From: Glycine soja | Taxonomy: Eukaryota; Streptophyta; Magnoliopsida; Fabales; Fabaceae | Assembly: GCF_004193775.1 (NCBI RefSeq) | Contig: NC_041021.1 | Location: 20,180,632-20,244,631, forward strand | Length of the DNA: 64,000 bases | Direction of reading: 5' to 3' | Shown here: positions 10,446-21,288 of the stretch, piece after piece | Numbering within the stretch: the stretch's first letter is position 1 | How the letters are laid out: each line of letters begins with the position of its first letter | The notes under the pieces: model-generated | What the model was told of the DNA's origin: nothing | The model's database searches: none | The model's input: only the letters and a program-made list of their open reading frames with translations | Position numbers and translations under genes: made by a program

Positions 10446-12390
10446 TTGGGAGATCCCTAGATCCATATTCTCTTTTATGTTTCCTCTTTAATATGTTACG
10501 TATCATTTTATTTTTGTTTAACTGAGGGACTAACGTTTGTTTCGTTTTGATTGACTTTTGTTTTGTGCATACATGTCGTTTGAACTGTTACGTTAGTGTT
10601 TACTTCGTTGTTGTCAATAGTGTCTGTTGAAATTCTGGAATCGTGTAGAATTTTTCATTTTTTTAGGAACGTCGTCCAGAATAAAAATACAAAAAAAAAT
10701 GAATGATAAAAAGAAAGAAGAAGGATTTTTGTGAATGAAATGTCTACTATTTTAGTATTTTTCGTTTTTCATTTTGTGAATGAAATGTCTACGTATATAA
10801 AGAAAAAGAAAAAAATGTTTTTTAAAAGGAAAATGTGTATAAAAGGATTTTTGTGTGTAAATGATGCGTGGAAAGGAATTTTTGTGTGTGTGAGCAACGA
10901 GTTTATATAAAAGAAACTTTTGTATGAACCACAGGTGTATGTTGGGAAAAATGAAAAATCTTTGAACAAAAATAGGGTTCGTATATAGACTGTGTGACAT
11001 AAAGAAAAGAGTTTTGATGTGTATACAAAAAAAGGGGTTCGTCGTGTATAGGAATGAAAGTGTACAAAGAAAAGCTTTCTCACAAATAGCAATGGGTGTA
11101 TATTTTTGTGAATATAAAACAAAAAGGAAAAAGAAAGAAAGACCTCGAAGGTCGACATGTTATGGTTAGGAAGAATAAATCATTCGTAGAGAACAAACGT
11201 ATCTTTTGGAAACAAGGGACTGACGCTAAGAGTTTATTTTCCTGAATAATCGAGATAAGAATGAATGAATTTGTTGAACTGATGAAAGAACATAATTGGG
11301 AAACGTTGGGTCTGTTTGTGTAAATTCCCAACCATAGTATCACAATGCCATGAACGGGATGCTTGAGTGCCCACCTGGCTGTGGCCATGACTAATTTTGC
11401 GCGTTGTTTCCAAATCATCATTGTTGCACGTGCCTTGTGGAATAATATGGAAGTTCGGCCTGAGACCGACACCTTGACACGCGAATTTGTTTTGCCCCAG
11501 ATATCAAGATCGGGCTCCCACGATAAAAGACCCCATTGAGACACAACCTTAGACTATTTTGAACCTTGGCCTACAAAAAAGAATCCTCATCCTTTCCCTC
11601 AAAGCAAAGGACAGCGGAATCTCCTCAAGGGAGAGCAAATAGAATACTAAAACCCAATTTCCCAAAGAAAGGAATGAAAAAGGAAAAAAATGAAAAGGAA
11701 GAAAAGAAAAAAATGAAAAGAAAGGAAAAGAAGGATTCCCGATCAAAGATCGGAAGAAAGTAAAAAGGAAAAGATCGGAGGAAAATAGAGTAATTCCCGA
11801 TCAATGAAAGAAAGAGAATAGAAAATCTTCAGACCAGATAAATTTTCGGCAAGGTAAGTGACTGCCGGCAAAGGAAAACCCATTTTTTGGTGGTTCTTCC
11901 TTTCGGATTCCCACTCAAGGTCATTCTCGACTGGCGATATCCCGCCCCACATAAACAAAGAGGAAAAGACCGAAACACCCAGCTTCCTCTCCAAAAACAC
12001 TACCCTCGAGAAAATCCTATTGATCCGTGATCGTACGTGTTGATCTTTGATTCGATAGGAAGTCGTGTGCAGAATAAAGTCATGGTGCAGTTATGGCTTG
12101 GGATTAGGGTAAGACACTTGCCTGTGTTAGTTTTTTTTTATATATACACTATGAGTGATTTATTCCCAGTTCCAGTTTAACCCAATGTTTCCCCTGAATG
12201 TTCATTTAAAAGCTAAATGATGAAATCCTGCCCTTCATTTTCGGTTACAAGGAAGATTACCCTTGGCATGAGTATACTGTTTCTCTAAGATATGGTGCTC
12301 TCGCGAATGATTTATTTTTCTTTGCAGAAAGCATGTTTGTCTTCTTAGGTGGAAAAAACCCGGCGGACCATTCGGTCCTGCCAACACTTT
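10446..12390 (+). other. 3' region of A: AT-rich, conserved block and purine tract
   Basis: 10500-11160 is AT-rich with TTTTGTGTGTAAATGA-like repeats and no coding frame. 11330-11545 is homologous, in opposite orientation, to 42060-42235 in element C (shared ATGATGATTTGGAAAC). 11640-11830 is strongly purine-rich with repeated TTCCCGATCAA units, matched by a pyrimidine-rich tract in C at 41840-42010. 12050-12390 is unremarkable. Confidence 0.5.
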
Positions 12391-13130
12391 TATTCGGAGC
12401 CCCATGAATTGATTGTCGTTCATGCATCCTCCACCCGTGAGTCTGGAGCCATGCGTAGTGATTGCCTAGTGCAATTCTCCATTCTCCTCTTTTATTCGGA
12501 GCCCCATGAATTGATTGTCGTTCATGCATCCTCCACCCATGAGTCTGGAGCCATGCGTAGTGATTGCCTAGTGCAATTCTCCATTCTCCATTTTTTTTCA
12601 GAGCCCCACGAATTTATTGTCGTTCATGCATCCTCCACCCATGAGTCTGGAGCCACGCGTAGTGATTGCCTAGTGCAATTCTCCATTCTCCACTTTTATT
12701 CGGAGCCTCATGAATTGATTGTCGTTCATGCATCCTCCACCCGTGAGTCTGGAGCCATGCGTAGTGATTGCCTAGTGCAATTCTCCATTCTCCACTTTTT
12801 TTCGGAGCCCCATGAATTGATTGTCGTTCATGCATCCTCCACCCATGAGTCTGGAGCCATGCGTAGTGATTGCCTAGTGCAATTCTCCATTCTCCACTTT
12901 TATTCGGAGCCCCATGAATTGATTGTCGTTCATGCATCCTCCACCCGTGAGTCTGGAGCCATGTGTAGTGATTGCCTAGTGCAATTCTCCATTCTCCACT
13001 TTTATTCGGAGCCCCGTGAATTGATTATCGTTCATGCATCCTCCACCCATGAGTCTGGAGCCACGCGTAGTGATTGCCTAGCGCTGTTCATGTGTCCTCC
13101 ACCGTCAAGTGCGGAGCCTCCGGTGACTGG
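12391..13130 (+). repeat. 102-bp tandem repeats (about 7 copies) near the 3' LTR
   Basis: Units start at about 12391, 12493, 12595, 12697, 12799, 12901 and 13003. Each begins TATTCGGAGCCCCATGAATT and contains CATGCATCCTCCACCC and GAGTCTGGAGCCATGCG. Because 102 is 34 codons, the array keeps long frames open on both strands (12349-13161 plus, 12614-12937 minus); I do not regard these as genes. Tandem repeats in the hypervariable 3' region are a known Ogre trait. Confidence 0.9.
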
Positions 13131-13350
13131 GAAATGTGGTTTTTGTTATTTTCCCGATTGATTCCTTCGCCAAACATGTGTATGTACGTATATTATGTTA
13201 TTGTTGTTTTTGTTGTTGTTTGTATTTTGTTTTGTGTTGTGCAGAAAACAGAAGAAATAGAGACGAGAGTCGTCATAGACTAATCACGGAAAGGGTAAAG
13301 ACGGACAAAATCAGTGTTTTTATCTTTAATTTCCTCTTATCTCCGATAAA

Positions 13351-13371
13351 AGGTAAGTAAAGAGGGGCAAC
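13351..13371 (+). other. Polypurine tract of element A
   Basis: AGTAAAGAGGGGCAAC sits immediately before the LTR start TGTCATACC. The same string is found in reverse complement at 38115-38130 beside the 3' LTR of element C. Confidence 0.85.
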
Positions 13372-14984
13372 TGTCATACCTTAATTTCGTCTGGGGACTA
13401 TTGCTTGATGGCATGCAACCTTTGATTGACCGCTTCGAAGTACTTAGCACCCTTTGTTGCACAATATGTGAAGTCCCGAGACGCGCCAGAAATCAAAAGA
13501 AAGCATGGATATGCGATCCGTGAAATTCCGTAATGTGGCAGAAACCAAAAGGAAGTATTGTTACGCAGTCCGTGAGTTTCCACAACTTCTTCGAAAGCTA
13601 AAAAAGAGTAAATATATGATTCATAAGGTTTCGTAGCCTTACGGAAAGAAAATAAGTATCGTTATGAAATTCGTAAAGTTTCATAACGTTACGAAAAAAG
13701 AATCACAAAAAAAGCAAAGGGGGGTGCATTTAGTAAAAAAGAGGGTGTAAATAGCAATCAGGCCCACATGGGCCTTCCAGATTCTTCCTCCAGAAGGTGG
13801 TTGCTTCTGGAGGAAGCAACCTGGCTCGCCTGGGCGAGCTAGGTTGCAAGCTCCTCCCCTATTTTGCTATAAATAGGGGGAGGAATGAAGAGGGAAGGGG
13901 TTTAGCCTTCTTGGCACATCGTATTCTCTTAAAATTGCTGAGGAAAATTGTTTCCGTGAAGAAAATTCAAGCCGAGGCGCTTCCGTAACGTTTCCGTGGG
14001 TAATTACGCAAAGATTTTGAACCGTTCTTCGACATTCATCGTTCGTTCTTCATTTTCTTCGGTCTTCAACTGGTAAGTACCCCAAACCGAGCTTTTCAAT
14101 TCATTCTATGTACCCGTGGTGGTCCCCATTTGTTTCATGTACTTTTATTCTCGTTTTCATTTACTTTCCGTGCCCGCTTTTGACGTGCTTCAGTCATCTA
14201 TTTAAGTCATTTCTCGCCTAATCAAAAAATAAAATAAGTTTCCACCGATCATTTGATTTGTAATATCTGTTAATTTCTGTTAAAATGAATTCCGACCGTT
14301 CGGTCGTGCCGTAACCACGTTGGAAATAAAAGAAAGAGGTAAAATAATAATGTAATAATCAAAAAATACCTTTTAGTAAAATGGAGCGGAAAAAATCGAT
14401 CAGACGTTTTCTCTTTGGGATTTCTCATTCTTAATCGAATTGACTAATAACTAAAGTGAAACTAAGGCTAAAATCAACTCGCCTAATCAAGCTCGTCCAC
14501 AAAAAAGTCACTAAAAAGGGTTTGAAAGCTTATCATCTCAGTTTTTCTTATCAAGTAGATAGATCATTTTTAAGGTCCAACGCCTTAAAATGATCACCTT
14601 TCAAGTAAAAAAGAATTGCTTGATTCACTCTTAAGAAAGAACTACGTAGGTTTGATTTCCTCTTCGATGGAGGGTACATAGGAGCAAAAGCCCCGCTTTT
14701 GTCGACCTCAAAAAATAAAAAAGAAATAAAGTTAAGGTAACACAATTTCCACAATTCTAAAAAATAGGTTGTTGTCTTTTGAGACAAACGTGAGAGGTGC
14801 TAATACCTTCCTCAAACGTAAATACAACTCCCGAACTTAGAATTTTGGTTTTGACCGGTTTCCTTCGGTTTTTCCGACGTTTTCCACAAATAAACGTTGG
14901 TGGCGACTCCGCGCATCTTTCCTTCTTTGGAAAGCGCACCCGTGAGCCTCGCCTCGCTCGCCCGCCAAAGGGCATGTTGCGACA
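13372..14984 (+). repeat. Ogre-type LTR shared by A (3') and B (5'), 1613 bp
   Basis: It runs from TGTCATACC to GTTGCGACA, with a PPT directly before and a PBS directly after. The promoter shows GCTCGCCTGGGCGAGC at 13824-13839 and a TATA box TATAAATA at 13868-13875, and a donor-like GGTAAGTACC lies near 14071. A two-hairpin module lies on the minus strand at 14642-14706. It is related to, but shorter than, the 2169-bp LTRs of element C and the solo LTR at 59263. Confidence 0.9.
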
Positions 14985-14986
14985 GT

Positions 14987-15003
14987 TGGCGACTCCACTG
15001 GGG
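14987..15003 (+). other. Primer-binding site of B
   Basis: TGGCGACTCCACTGGGG begins two bases after the LTR end. The identical sequence is found in the minus strand beside the 5' LTR of element C. In Ogre elements the primer is described as tRNA-Arg; I could not check the tRNA match here. Confidence 0.85.
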
Positions 15004-15691
15004 ACTTTTTGTGAGTTAGGCCTATTTTAAGGAATTTTGGAATTGTGAAACTTTGTGTGTGCACTTGTTGAACCGTGTAAAATGTAAATAACAGTTGTCT
15101 ATTTCGCATTCTTTACACTGCATTCTAAGCACCCACAGGTTTGAGTAAAAAAGGGGCCTTATACCCGGGTTCATGGGAATCTAAGGAGTGGAGGTGAATC
15201 TATCATCATGCTAGGTCTCCGACTTGCTTGATAATAGTGAAACCCCGTCTAGAGCTTTCTCTCTTTATAATATGTTGTCGCTGGTATTCCATACCGCCAC
15301 AATATTATTATTTTGAGTGATGATACCTCTAGAAAACCGTCGTGTGAGTTATGAATTGTTGGGGGTAGTGATTAGAGACCCCTAGATATTGTCCTATAGG
15401 TTCCCAATTAGGGGCATAGAGCAAACACGCTCTGTGCCATTTGTTCTCATGCATTTCTCTGCAAATAGCACTAAATATAGTTTTGCTAGTAATATTTTGT
15501 TTCTTTAGTGTAATGCGTAACCTTTTAATACTTGCGTTGAGGCGCCATGATGCCTAAAACGTAGCATTAAAAAGGTGGATCTTTGCGGTCTCGTATATGT
15601 AAATTACCCCTTTGTTTTGTTTTCTTTCCGTTTCATGCATACGCATTGCATCATTCATATCGGAGTCTTGATCCACCCCTTTTTTAGGTAA
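15004..15691 (+). other. 5' leader of B, with a conserved hairpin
   Basis: Untranslated leader between PBS and ORF1, homologous in reverse complement to 50710-51557 of element C. Both carry the block around CCCGGGTTCATGGGAA / CCATGAACCCGGGTATA and a 10-bp stem-loop at 15413-15438 (arms GGCATAGAGC and GCTCTGTGCC, loop AAACAC). Confidence 0.65.
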
Positions 15692-16873
15692 ATGATTGGG
15701 ACAAATCAAAACGGAAAAATATTTTATCAAGTCAAGGTTAAGGGTCTAGATGTCACCAGCCTCAAGGAATTGGGACTATTGATGGGACCTCTCCAAAGGC
15801 AAGCCTTTCGCAAAGTGTACGGAAATATTCTAGATTTGACCGCAGCGGAGGTATTTATGGAAGCTGTTGTATCCCTCGCCCAATACTATGACCAGCCATT
15901 GAGATGCTTCACGTTTGGGGACTTCCAAATAGTACCGACTGTTTAAGAGTTTGAGGAGATATTAGGATGCCCTCTTGGGGGAAGAAAACCATACCTTTTC
16001 TACGGGTTTCTTCCCTCCTTGAGTAAGATTGCAGCTGTGGTCGGAGATTCGGCAAAAGAGTTGGATCGCATGAAGCAAACTCGGAACGGCGTAGTGGGCC
16101 TGCCGCGGAAATACTTGGAAGGCAAGGCAAGGGATATGGCAAGCCAAGAGAAGTGGGTCCCGTTTGCGGATATACTAGCTTTGCTGATTTTTGGGGTTGT
16201 CCTCTTTCTGAACGTGGACGGCTTGGTGGACTTAGCCGCGATCGATGCTTTCCTTGCCTATCACCATAGCAAGGAGAGCCTAGTGGTGGCTATCTTGGCG
16301 GACTTATTTGATACCTTTGACCGAAGGTGCGAGAAAAACAGCGCACAGATTGTCTGTTGCTTGCCCGCTCTCTGTGTGTGGTTGGTTTCGCACCTATTCC
16401 AACAAGACATAAGACACCCGTGTCCGCTTCAAAGTTATCGCTCGTGCGTCGAAAAAAGAAGAGTCGATTGGGACCAACACTTGGCTGGGATAGGAGGCAA
16501 CACGATCAATTGGTTTCCTCGATGGAAGGAAGGAAATGAGGGAGTTCTTTTCTCGTGTGGGGACTACCCTAATGTTCCGTTGATAGGGACGAGGGGTTGT
16601 ATCAACTATAATCCCGCACTTGCCATAAGACAGCTAGGATACCCCATGAGGGGAGCGCCAACAGAAGAGAGTCTCTCGCCTTTCCTTGTGAGAGATTTTG
16701 GCACGCAAAGTCTCAAAGTTATACAAAGAGTCCACAAGGCGTGGAGAAGTCCGTTGAGGAAAGACAAAGAGCTTAAGGGCATCCGTAATGGCGTCATCGG
16801 TGGTTATCATGGATGGCTATGAGTTCATACACGAGGGTTAGATTGGCTCCCCAAGTTGAAAGTTATCAATGAG
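15692..16873 (+). pseudogene. Ogre ORF1, N-terminal and central domain (DUF7745-like)
   Basis: Starts at ATG 15692 (MIGTNQNGKIFYQVKVKG). Recognisable blocks are EAVVSLAQYYDQPLRCFTFGDF, LGCPLGGRKPYLFYGFLPS, then DLAAIDAFLAYHHSKESLVVAILADLFDTFDRRCEK and the WFPRW and IRNGVIGGYHGWL ends. Such proteins are abundant in legume genomes (DUF7745 as I recall) and belong to Ogre ORF1. In-frame stops at 15944-15946 (TAA; C has a Lys codon here) and 16820-16822 (TGA; A has AGA) disable it, but the frame is otherwise collinear. It is cut at 16873 and the coiled-coil half is lost. Function unknown. Confidence 0.75.
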
Positions 16874-17500
16874 GTTGCGACACGCATGTTCAAGCATGAA
16901 AAAATGAGGAACGAGAACAATATGACATGCCAATTGATACTAGAATCCAAGGTAGGCCTATGGCCATCCCTTACAGCCCCCAAATCAAGCAAACAAAGCA
17001 TGGATTCACACATAAATTGTCTCACGAAATTTGAAAAAAAATAGACAACTAGAGCACCAAAATATCACAATGGAAAGCCAAAATTCAAAGGGAGATGGTA
17101 CTTATTTGTAGGAGATGAACAAAAATGCAAAAAGGAAAGCAAAAATGCACAAATGGAGGCTTGGGGCTGCTGGACTCGTGCACTCTCGTAAGCCTTGGTG
17201 TTCTTTTGAATTTTGGGGTAGAATGGCTTCACCCCCTCTTATAAAATTCTTGTCAGGCATGCTCGTCTAGGCGAGCTAAATAATAATTTTTTTTTTGTGC
17301 AAAAACCCTTTGCCAAAAATTTGGATTATTCCTTGTTAGGCATATATTTTCTAAAATCCTATGGTTGCAAATAAACTTAGGTGAGTTCAAATATAATTCA
17401 AGAAAACAAATTAAATACAAGCAAGAATTTTAAAGAGCAAAATTAGAGATAGTAGGCTGCCTCCTAGGAGCGCTTCTTTAACGTCTTGAGCCAGACACGG
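16874..17500 (-). mobile_element. Inverted post-pol block of another Ogre/Athila-like element
   Basis: Read on the minus strand this matches element A around 8820-9300: a GCTCGCCTAGACGAGC palindrome (17261-17276), a TATA-like ATTTTATAAG (17239-17247), a CTTTCCATTGTG block and GGATGGCCATAGGCCTA. Upstream on the minus strand, near 17460-17495, is a short coding remnant AQDVKEALLGG; the same string recurs at 43009-43050. The junction with B at 16873/16874 is therefore between opposite orientations. Confidence 0.55.
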
Positions 17501-19134
17501 GATGATGATTGATTGATCATGGGCCTAGCACCTGCTCGTACTTGCCCCTAAGCAGTCAAACAAAGGAAATGGCGTCATGCAACAAAATGTGAAACAACAC
17601 CACAAAATGCCTGCATTACCTTTCACTTACCCTTGTCTCAATTTTGGTGTGCTATTGACCATCACTCAAAAAGACTCTTTATTAATCCTCCGATCCGTAG
17701 GATGACAAGATGCGAATGTATGCATGCGTATGATTTGGATGTTTAAGTGCAACAATTAAACAGGTGTTATCGTGTTCAATTTTACTTAATCGGTTATGGC
17801 ACCCCTTTGATCGGGGGCCAAATGGCTCCGGATTCAGTGGGCAAGATCGAGAGTGTATGTTCTTAAGATGCAAATCAAAGAATTGCTTCCAGAATCATAG
17901 TGGGTTTCCCGACCACTCAAGTCCAAAGTAAGCATAGTAAGAAATAACATGGTTGATGTCTCACTGAGGAGTACGCTCGAAAGGAACATGATATGTAGTG
18001 TGTGCCTCTATGGTGATAGGTGGTATCTAAAGCTCATCTAACAAGAAAAGTGGCACTGGATGTAACCAAAGTGTGTTTGGAGGTATGCCTCTTCATCCAT
18101 TGTATAATTGTAACGGTATCCTCCGTGAATGCTCCATGACCTCCTCTTGAAATTGGTGGTTACAAGGGTGCATCATCCGCTCCTCAAACGCCACAAACAA
18201 CAAGCAATAGAAAATAAAACTAAAACATACAATCTATGTAACCACCTCATGTGGTTATCTAAACAAACAACACTCTTACATCTTAAGCGTGTAACTATCA
18301 CACTTATTTCGCAATAGGGCCAATCACTACCACCAATCCTCCCAAATCTTGATGGTCTCAGAAAATTATGTGGATGACAGTTAAGAGTGATCACCACATA
18401 TGGATACATCGTACACCAATCCATAAACTTCAAACTCAAAGCCCGTTAGGAGTAGCAAAGTGTGGCATGTGAGTTACCCGTGCCAAATGAGTGCATCAAA
18501 TATCGGGTAGTCACCACTTGCTAATTCCCCTAGGTTCTTCGAAACTCTTCCCCAACTATAACCCAATGTATCTTTGTCCATCATCCGCATCCTCAACATA
18601 ACTTCACCTTCTTAAAGAAGAAAATAGAACCATTGTTTCCTTACTCTCTATCCCATCCTCTTGACTCTTACCACCTCATCGTGTGCGTAGTCCTTGTACC
18701 ATGTACACCAACGAACACATACAAACAAACAAACAAGAAAGAAAGACGAGACCTAGGCCTACGTATTACTCTCAATGAACCAATCGTGGCCCCTTAAGCG
18801 GTAGAACAACTTGTGACACACAAACAATTATTCAACATAACAATTGTAATTATAACAATCTAATCAAACATAACAACAATTTGCCAAGAGTCGGACACCC
18901 CCATACCCACACCACTACGCATATAGATAAAATGACAATATACAAATATATAACAAAATATAAATTTTCACGCCATAGATATAATTTTTGGAGTTCACAT
19001 TTTGTTGGTCTTATCATTCAACAACAACAATAATAATATATAGGCATTTGAGAAAATGTATCAGCAGAAAAATCATCACAATTTCAGAGCATGCATTAGT
19101 CATCGGAGTTTGCAGTTTATCTCAGCAATCATAT
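17501..19134 (-). mobile_element. Probable long Tekay-like LTR sequence (minus), left part
   Basis: No coding frame. On the minus strand the text resembles chromovirus (Tekay/Del) LTRs of legumes, for example TTGGCACGGGTAACTCACATG near 18470. It appears continuous, across the copia solo LTR, with 20301 onward. The left limit is not defined. Confidence 0.35.
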
Positions 19135-20300
19135 TGAAATAGCACAAATCACACTACAAGAGAGGTTGAATAGTGTGTTATTCAAAATATAAAACCTTTT
19201 AAAAATGGAAGACGTTAAAATACGCAGTTTGTAAAACTTTTGTCTAGTGATAGAAGTGGACTATCGTCTAGTGAGTTGAAAACTTGTCTTTTAATGAAAA
19301 ACCTTGTGTGCAAGGTGTGACAATGATGGACAATGAAATACTATTAACAACCATATGAAGAATAGTAAAAATACTTCGTTTTAAACTAGCTCACTCAACA
19401 TTAGCTACGCCCAATTCTCCTTTACCAACCATTAAAGGGTTTCACTAATCAACCTTGATTACAATAAGTATTCTTTCTTACCACTTCTAGCTTGCAAGTA
19501 TTGTCAATGCCACTCCTAGCCCACCTCTTAGACTCCCCCTGAATCTAAGAACACCCAAGCATTATTTTGTCACTAAGCCACTCCTGGAATTCACAAACAA
19601 AATTTTGAAGTAGAATCAAAGATTCTTTTAGAGCACTCAAAGAGTGGATTTACAATAATATTCTTATCTCTCACTGATACTTTGTATACACAAAGGATAG
19701 ACTCTCTTAGGCTTAGTGTGTTTTTCAATAGTTGTTCTTCTTTTTCTCTTGTTTCTTAAATCACAACTCTCTTTCTTTCTATGTACATTTGTCACTTTTC
19801 TTCAATCTTGATGTTGTATTTATAGGCAAAAGAGACGCTTGTAATTCTGGAGAGTATCTTGTGAATTGAATGTTATGACCGTTGTGCAAATTGATCCTTG
19901 TTTCTTGAATTAAGCGAATGATGCGCATTTTTGTCTGATATGATCAAGACTTTTCTTTTATGTCGTTCATATCACTATATGACCCTTAATCATATAAAAG
20001 GAAATAAAGGATTATTTCACATATATGTTCCTTTTAAAAGAAAAGCATATAAAGTGGAATAAATAGATAATTCAAATAAATGCTTATTTCACTCGTTGTT
20101 TGGATGCATTGGACGAGTGTTTCATGCTTCTAGTAGGCAGGTTATCCATTTGTGGCTAGGTCTCTTCTGGTGTCCTTTCCAGTCATCAATCTTGTTGGCT
20201 TACATGCAATGAAGTAGTTAACATAAATTTATATCTTTGTTTTCATCAAACCGTAAAAGATGTCTGGGTTGACCAATGATGGATCGTCCAGTGTCTAACA
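19135..20300 (-). repeat. Copia solo LTR, 1166 bp
   Basis: Begins TGAAATAGCACAAATC and ends GTGTCTAACA on the plus strand; on the minus strand this reads TGTTAGACAC...CA. It is flanked by the duplication CATAT (19130-19134 and 20301-20305). No internal region, PBS or second LTR is present, so it is a solo LTR left by recombination. The GGTTGAATAGTG start and overall layout resemble SIRE-type LTRs. Confidence 0.85.
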
Positions 20301-20305
20301 CATAT

Positions 20306-21070
20306 AATAATTAAATCAACAGTTCCAAAAATGAATAATTCTAAGGTAACTTTACCTAGATGCATGATTTCCAATGTCAAGTGGTTTACTGTCTATAAAT
20401 CACTATGTCGCTTAGTTTTACAAAGTTCTGCTCCTAAGTTATTCTCACTGCTCTTGGTGCTCTGGGAATCAATTTTTTGAAAATCTTATATTCTATCCTG
20501 CATTTTCACACCTAATAAACTCATTTTTGAGGTAAAAATTTTAATAAAACAATTCATAGTACTATACCACTTAGTCCAATTTTGAATTACTAGGGAAGAT
20601 AGAACAAGAAAATGATGGGGAAACCAAGTCTAGAACGAAGGATGGTAATTATTTACCTAAGCTTGATGGATTATGACTCAAGAACACTAGGAGAAGTTTG
20701 GAAGAAGAAGCAAAATGAACTCCTCTCCCTTAAGGTTGAGCTTGTGCAAATGAGTGAATGAAGGGTTCCAAATTTTTTTTCCAAGAGCTAGAAGATAAGG
20801 TGAAACCTTCATGGTGACAAGGCTCATTTGACACATGAATGAACCCTTGGCTGGACAAGTTCAATGTGCCACTCCATGCCTCAATTGGGTAGTTTTTCTT
20901 TATGCAAAACTATAAAAAATGAAAGGGATAGTATTTTCCAAACAAGGGTATTTTCACTTTTTACCAAGATTAGTAAATTTTGTCTTAATAGCCTTAGGTA
21001 TTGTGTTAATCTTCCTAGGAATATGCATATCCAAAGTGAACCTCACACAAAGAACACTCTCACACAGAGT
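20306..21070 (-). mobile_element. Host LTR segment between insertions
   Basis: Noncoding on both strands. On the minus strand there is a TATA-like TTTTTTATAGTT near 20907-20918, followed by a leader-like stretch with AGGTAAATAATTACC near 20650, as in Tekay-type LTRs. It is continuous with 24547-24698 once Cassandra is removed. Confidence 0.4.
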
Positions 21071-21223
21071 TGTAATACCCCAATCAAATCACACCAGAAT
21101 GAGACAAGGAAGGATCCATAAGTTGTACATGTATGAGACTATGCAGTTGATGATGACTTAACAAAATTATTTGGTACTACCTATACCAATAAGATTTATC
21201 TACTTTTTGATAGTCTATCGCTT

Positions 21224-21288
21224 AAGAACTCCATAGTTAAACATGCTTGGATTGGAGTAGTTATAGGATGGGTCACCTTCTTGGAAGT
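21224..21288 (+). other. 5S rRNA-like segment in Cassandra LTR
   Basis: AGAACTCCATAGTTAAACAT, then GCTTGG, AGTAGTTATAGGATGGGT and ACCTTCTTGGAAGT, match the 3' half of plant 5S rRNA, which contains the internal pol III promoter (box A, intermediate element, box C). It is diverged and not a functional 5S gene. Confidence 0.85.

Larger units (their letters stand above)
1..14984 (+). mobile_element. Ogre/Tat-lineage Ty3-gypsy retrotransposon A (5' end outside window)
   Basis: The domain order is ORF1, gag, protease, RT, RNase H, a second RNase H, integrase, 3' region, PPT and LTR. A second RNase H between the RT-linked RNase H and integrase, and an extra ORF upstream of gag, are hallmarks of the Tat/Ogre lineage. 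The coding part is nearly collinear but carries several nonsense codons and one frameshift, so this copy is defective. Its 5' LTR and 5' flank are outside the window, so no target-site duplication can be checked. Its 3' LTR doubles as the 5' LTR of copy B. Confidence 0.9.
13372..16873 (+). mobile_element. Ogre-like copy B, truncated in ORF1
   Basis: LTR, PBS, leader and ORF1 in normal order, broken at 16873. The last 76 bases are nearly identical to the first 76 bases of the window (element A ORF1), after which B leaves the Ogre sequence. There is no genomic flank between A's PPT and B's PBS other than the single LTR. Confidence 0.8.

Noticed and set aside
12349..13161. 270-codon ORF as a protein-coding gene
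   Set aside because: It consists of 102-bp repeats in the 3' untranslated region of a retroelement and is open on both strands.
16865..16885. GTTGCGACA at the B breakpoint as the last bases of a deleted 3' LTR
   Set aside because: The following sequence, read on the minus strand, aligns with A 8820-9300 through this point, so the match to the LTR end is probably chance.
21224..21288. Genuine 5S rRNA gene
   Set aside because: Only the 3' half is present, diverged, and embedded in a Cassandra LTR.
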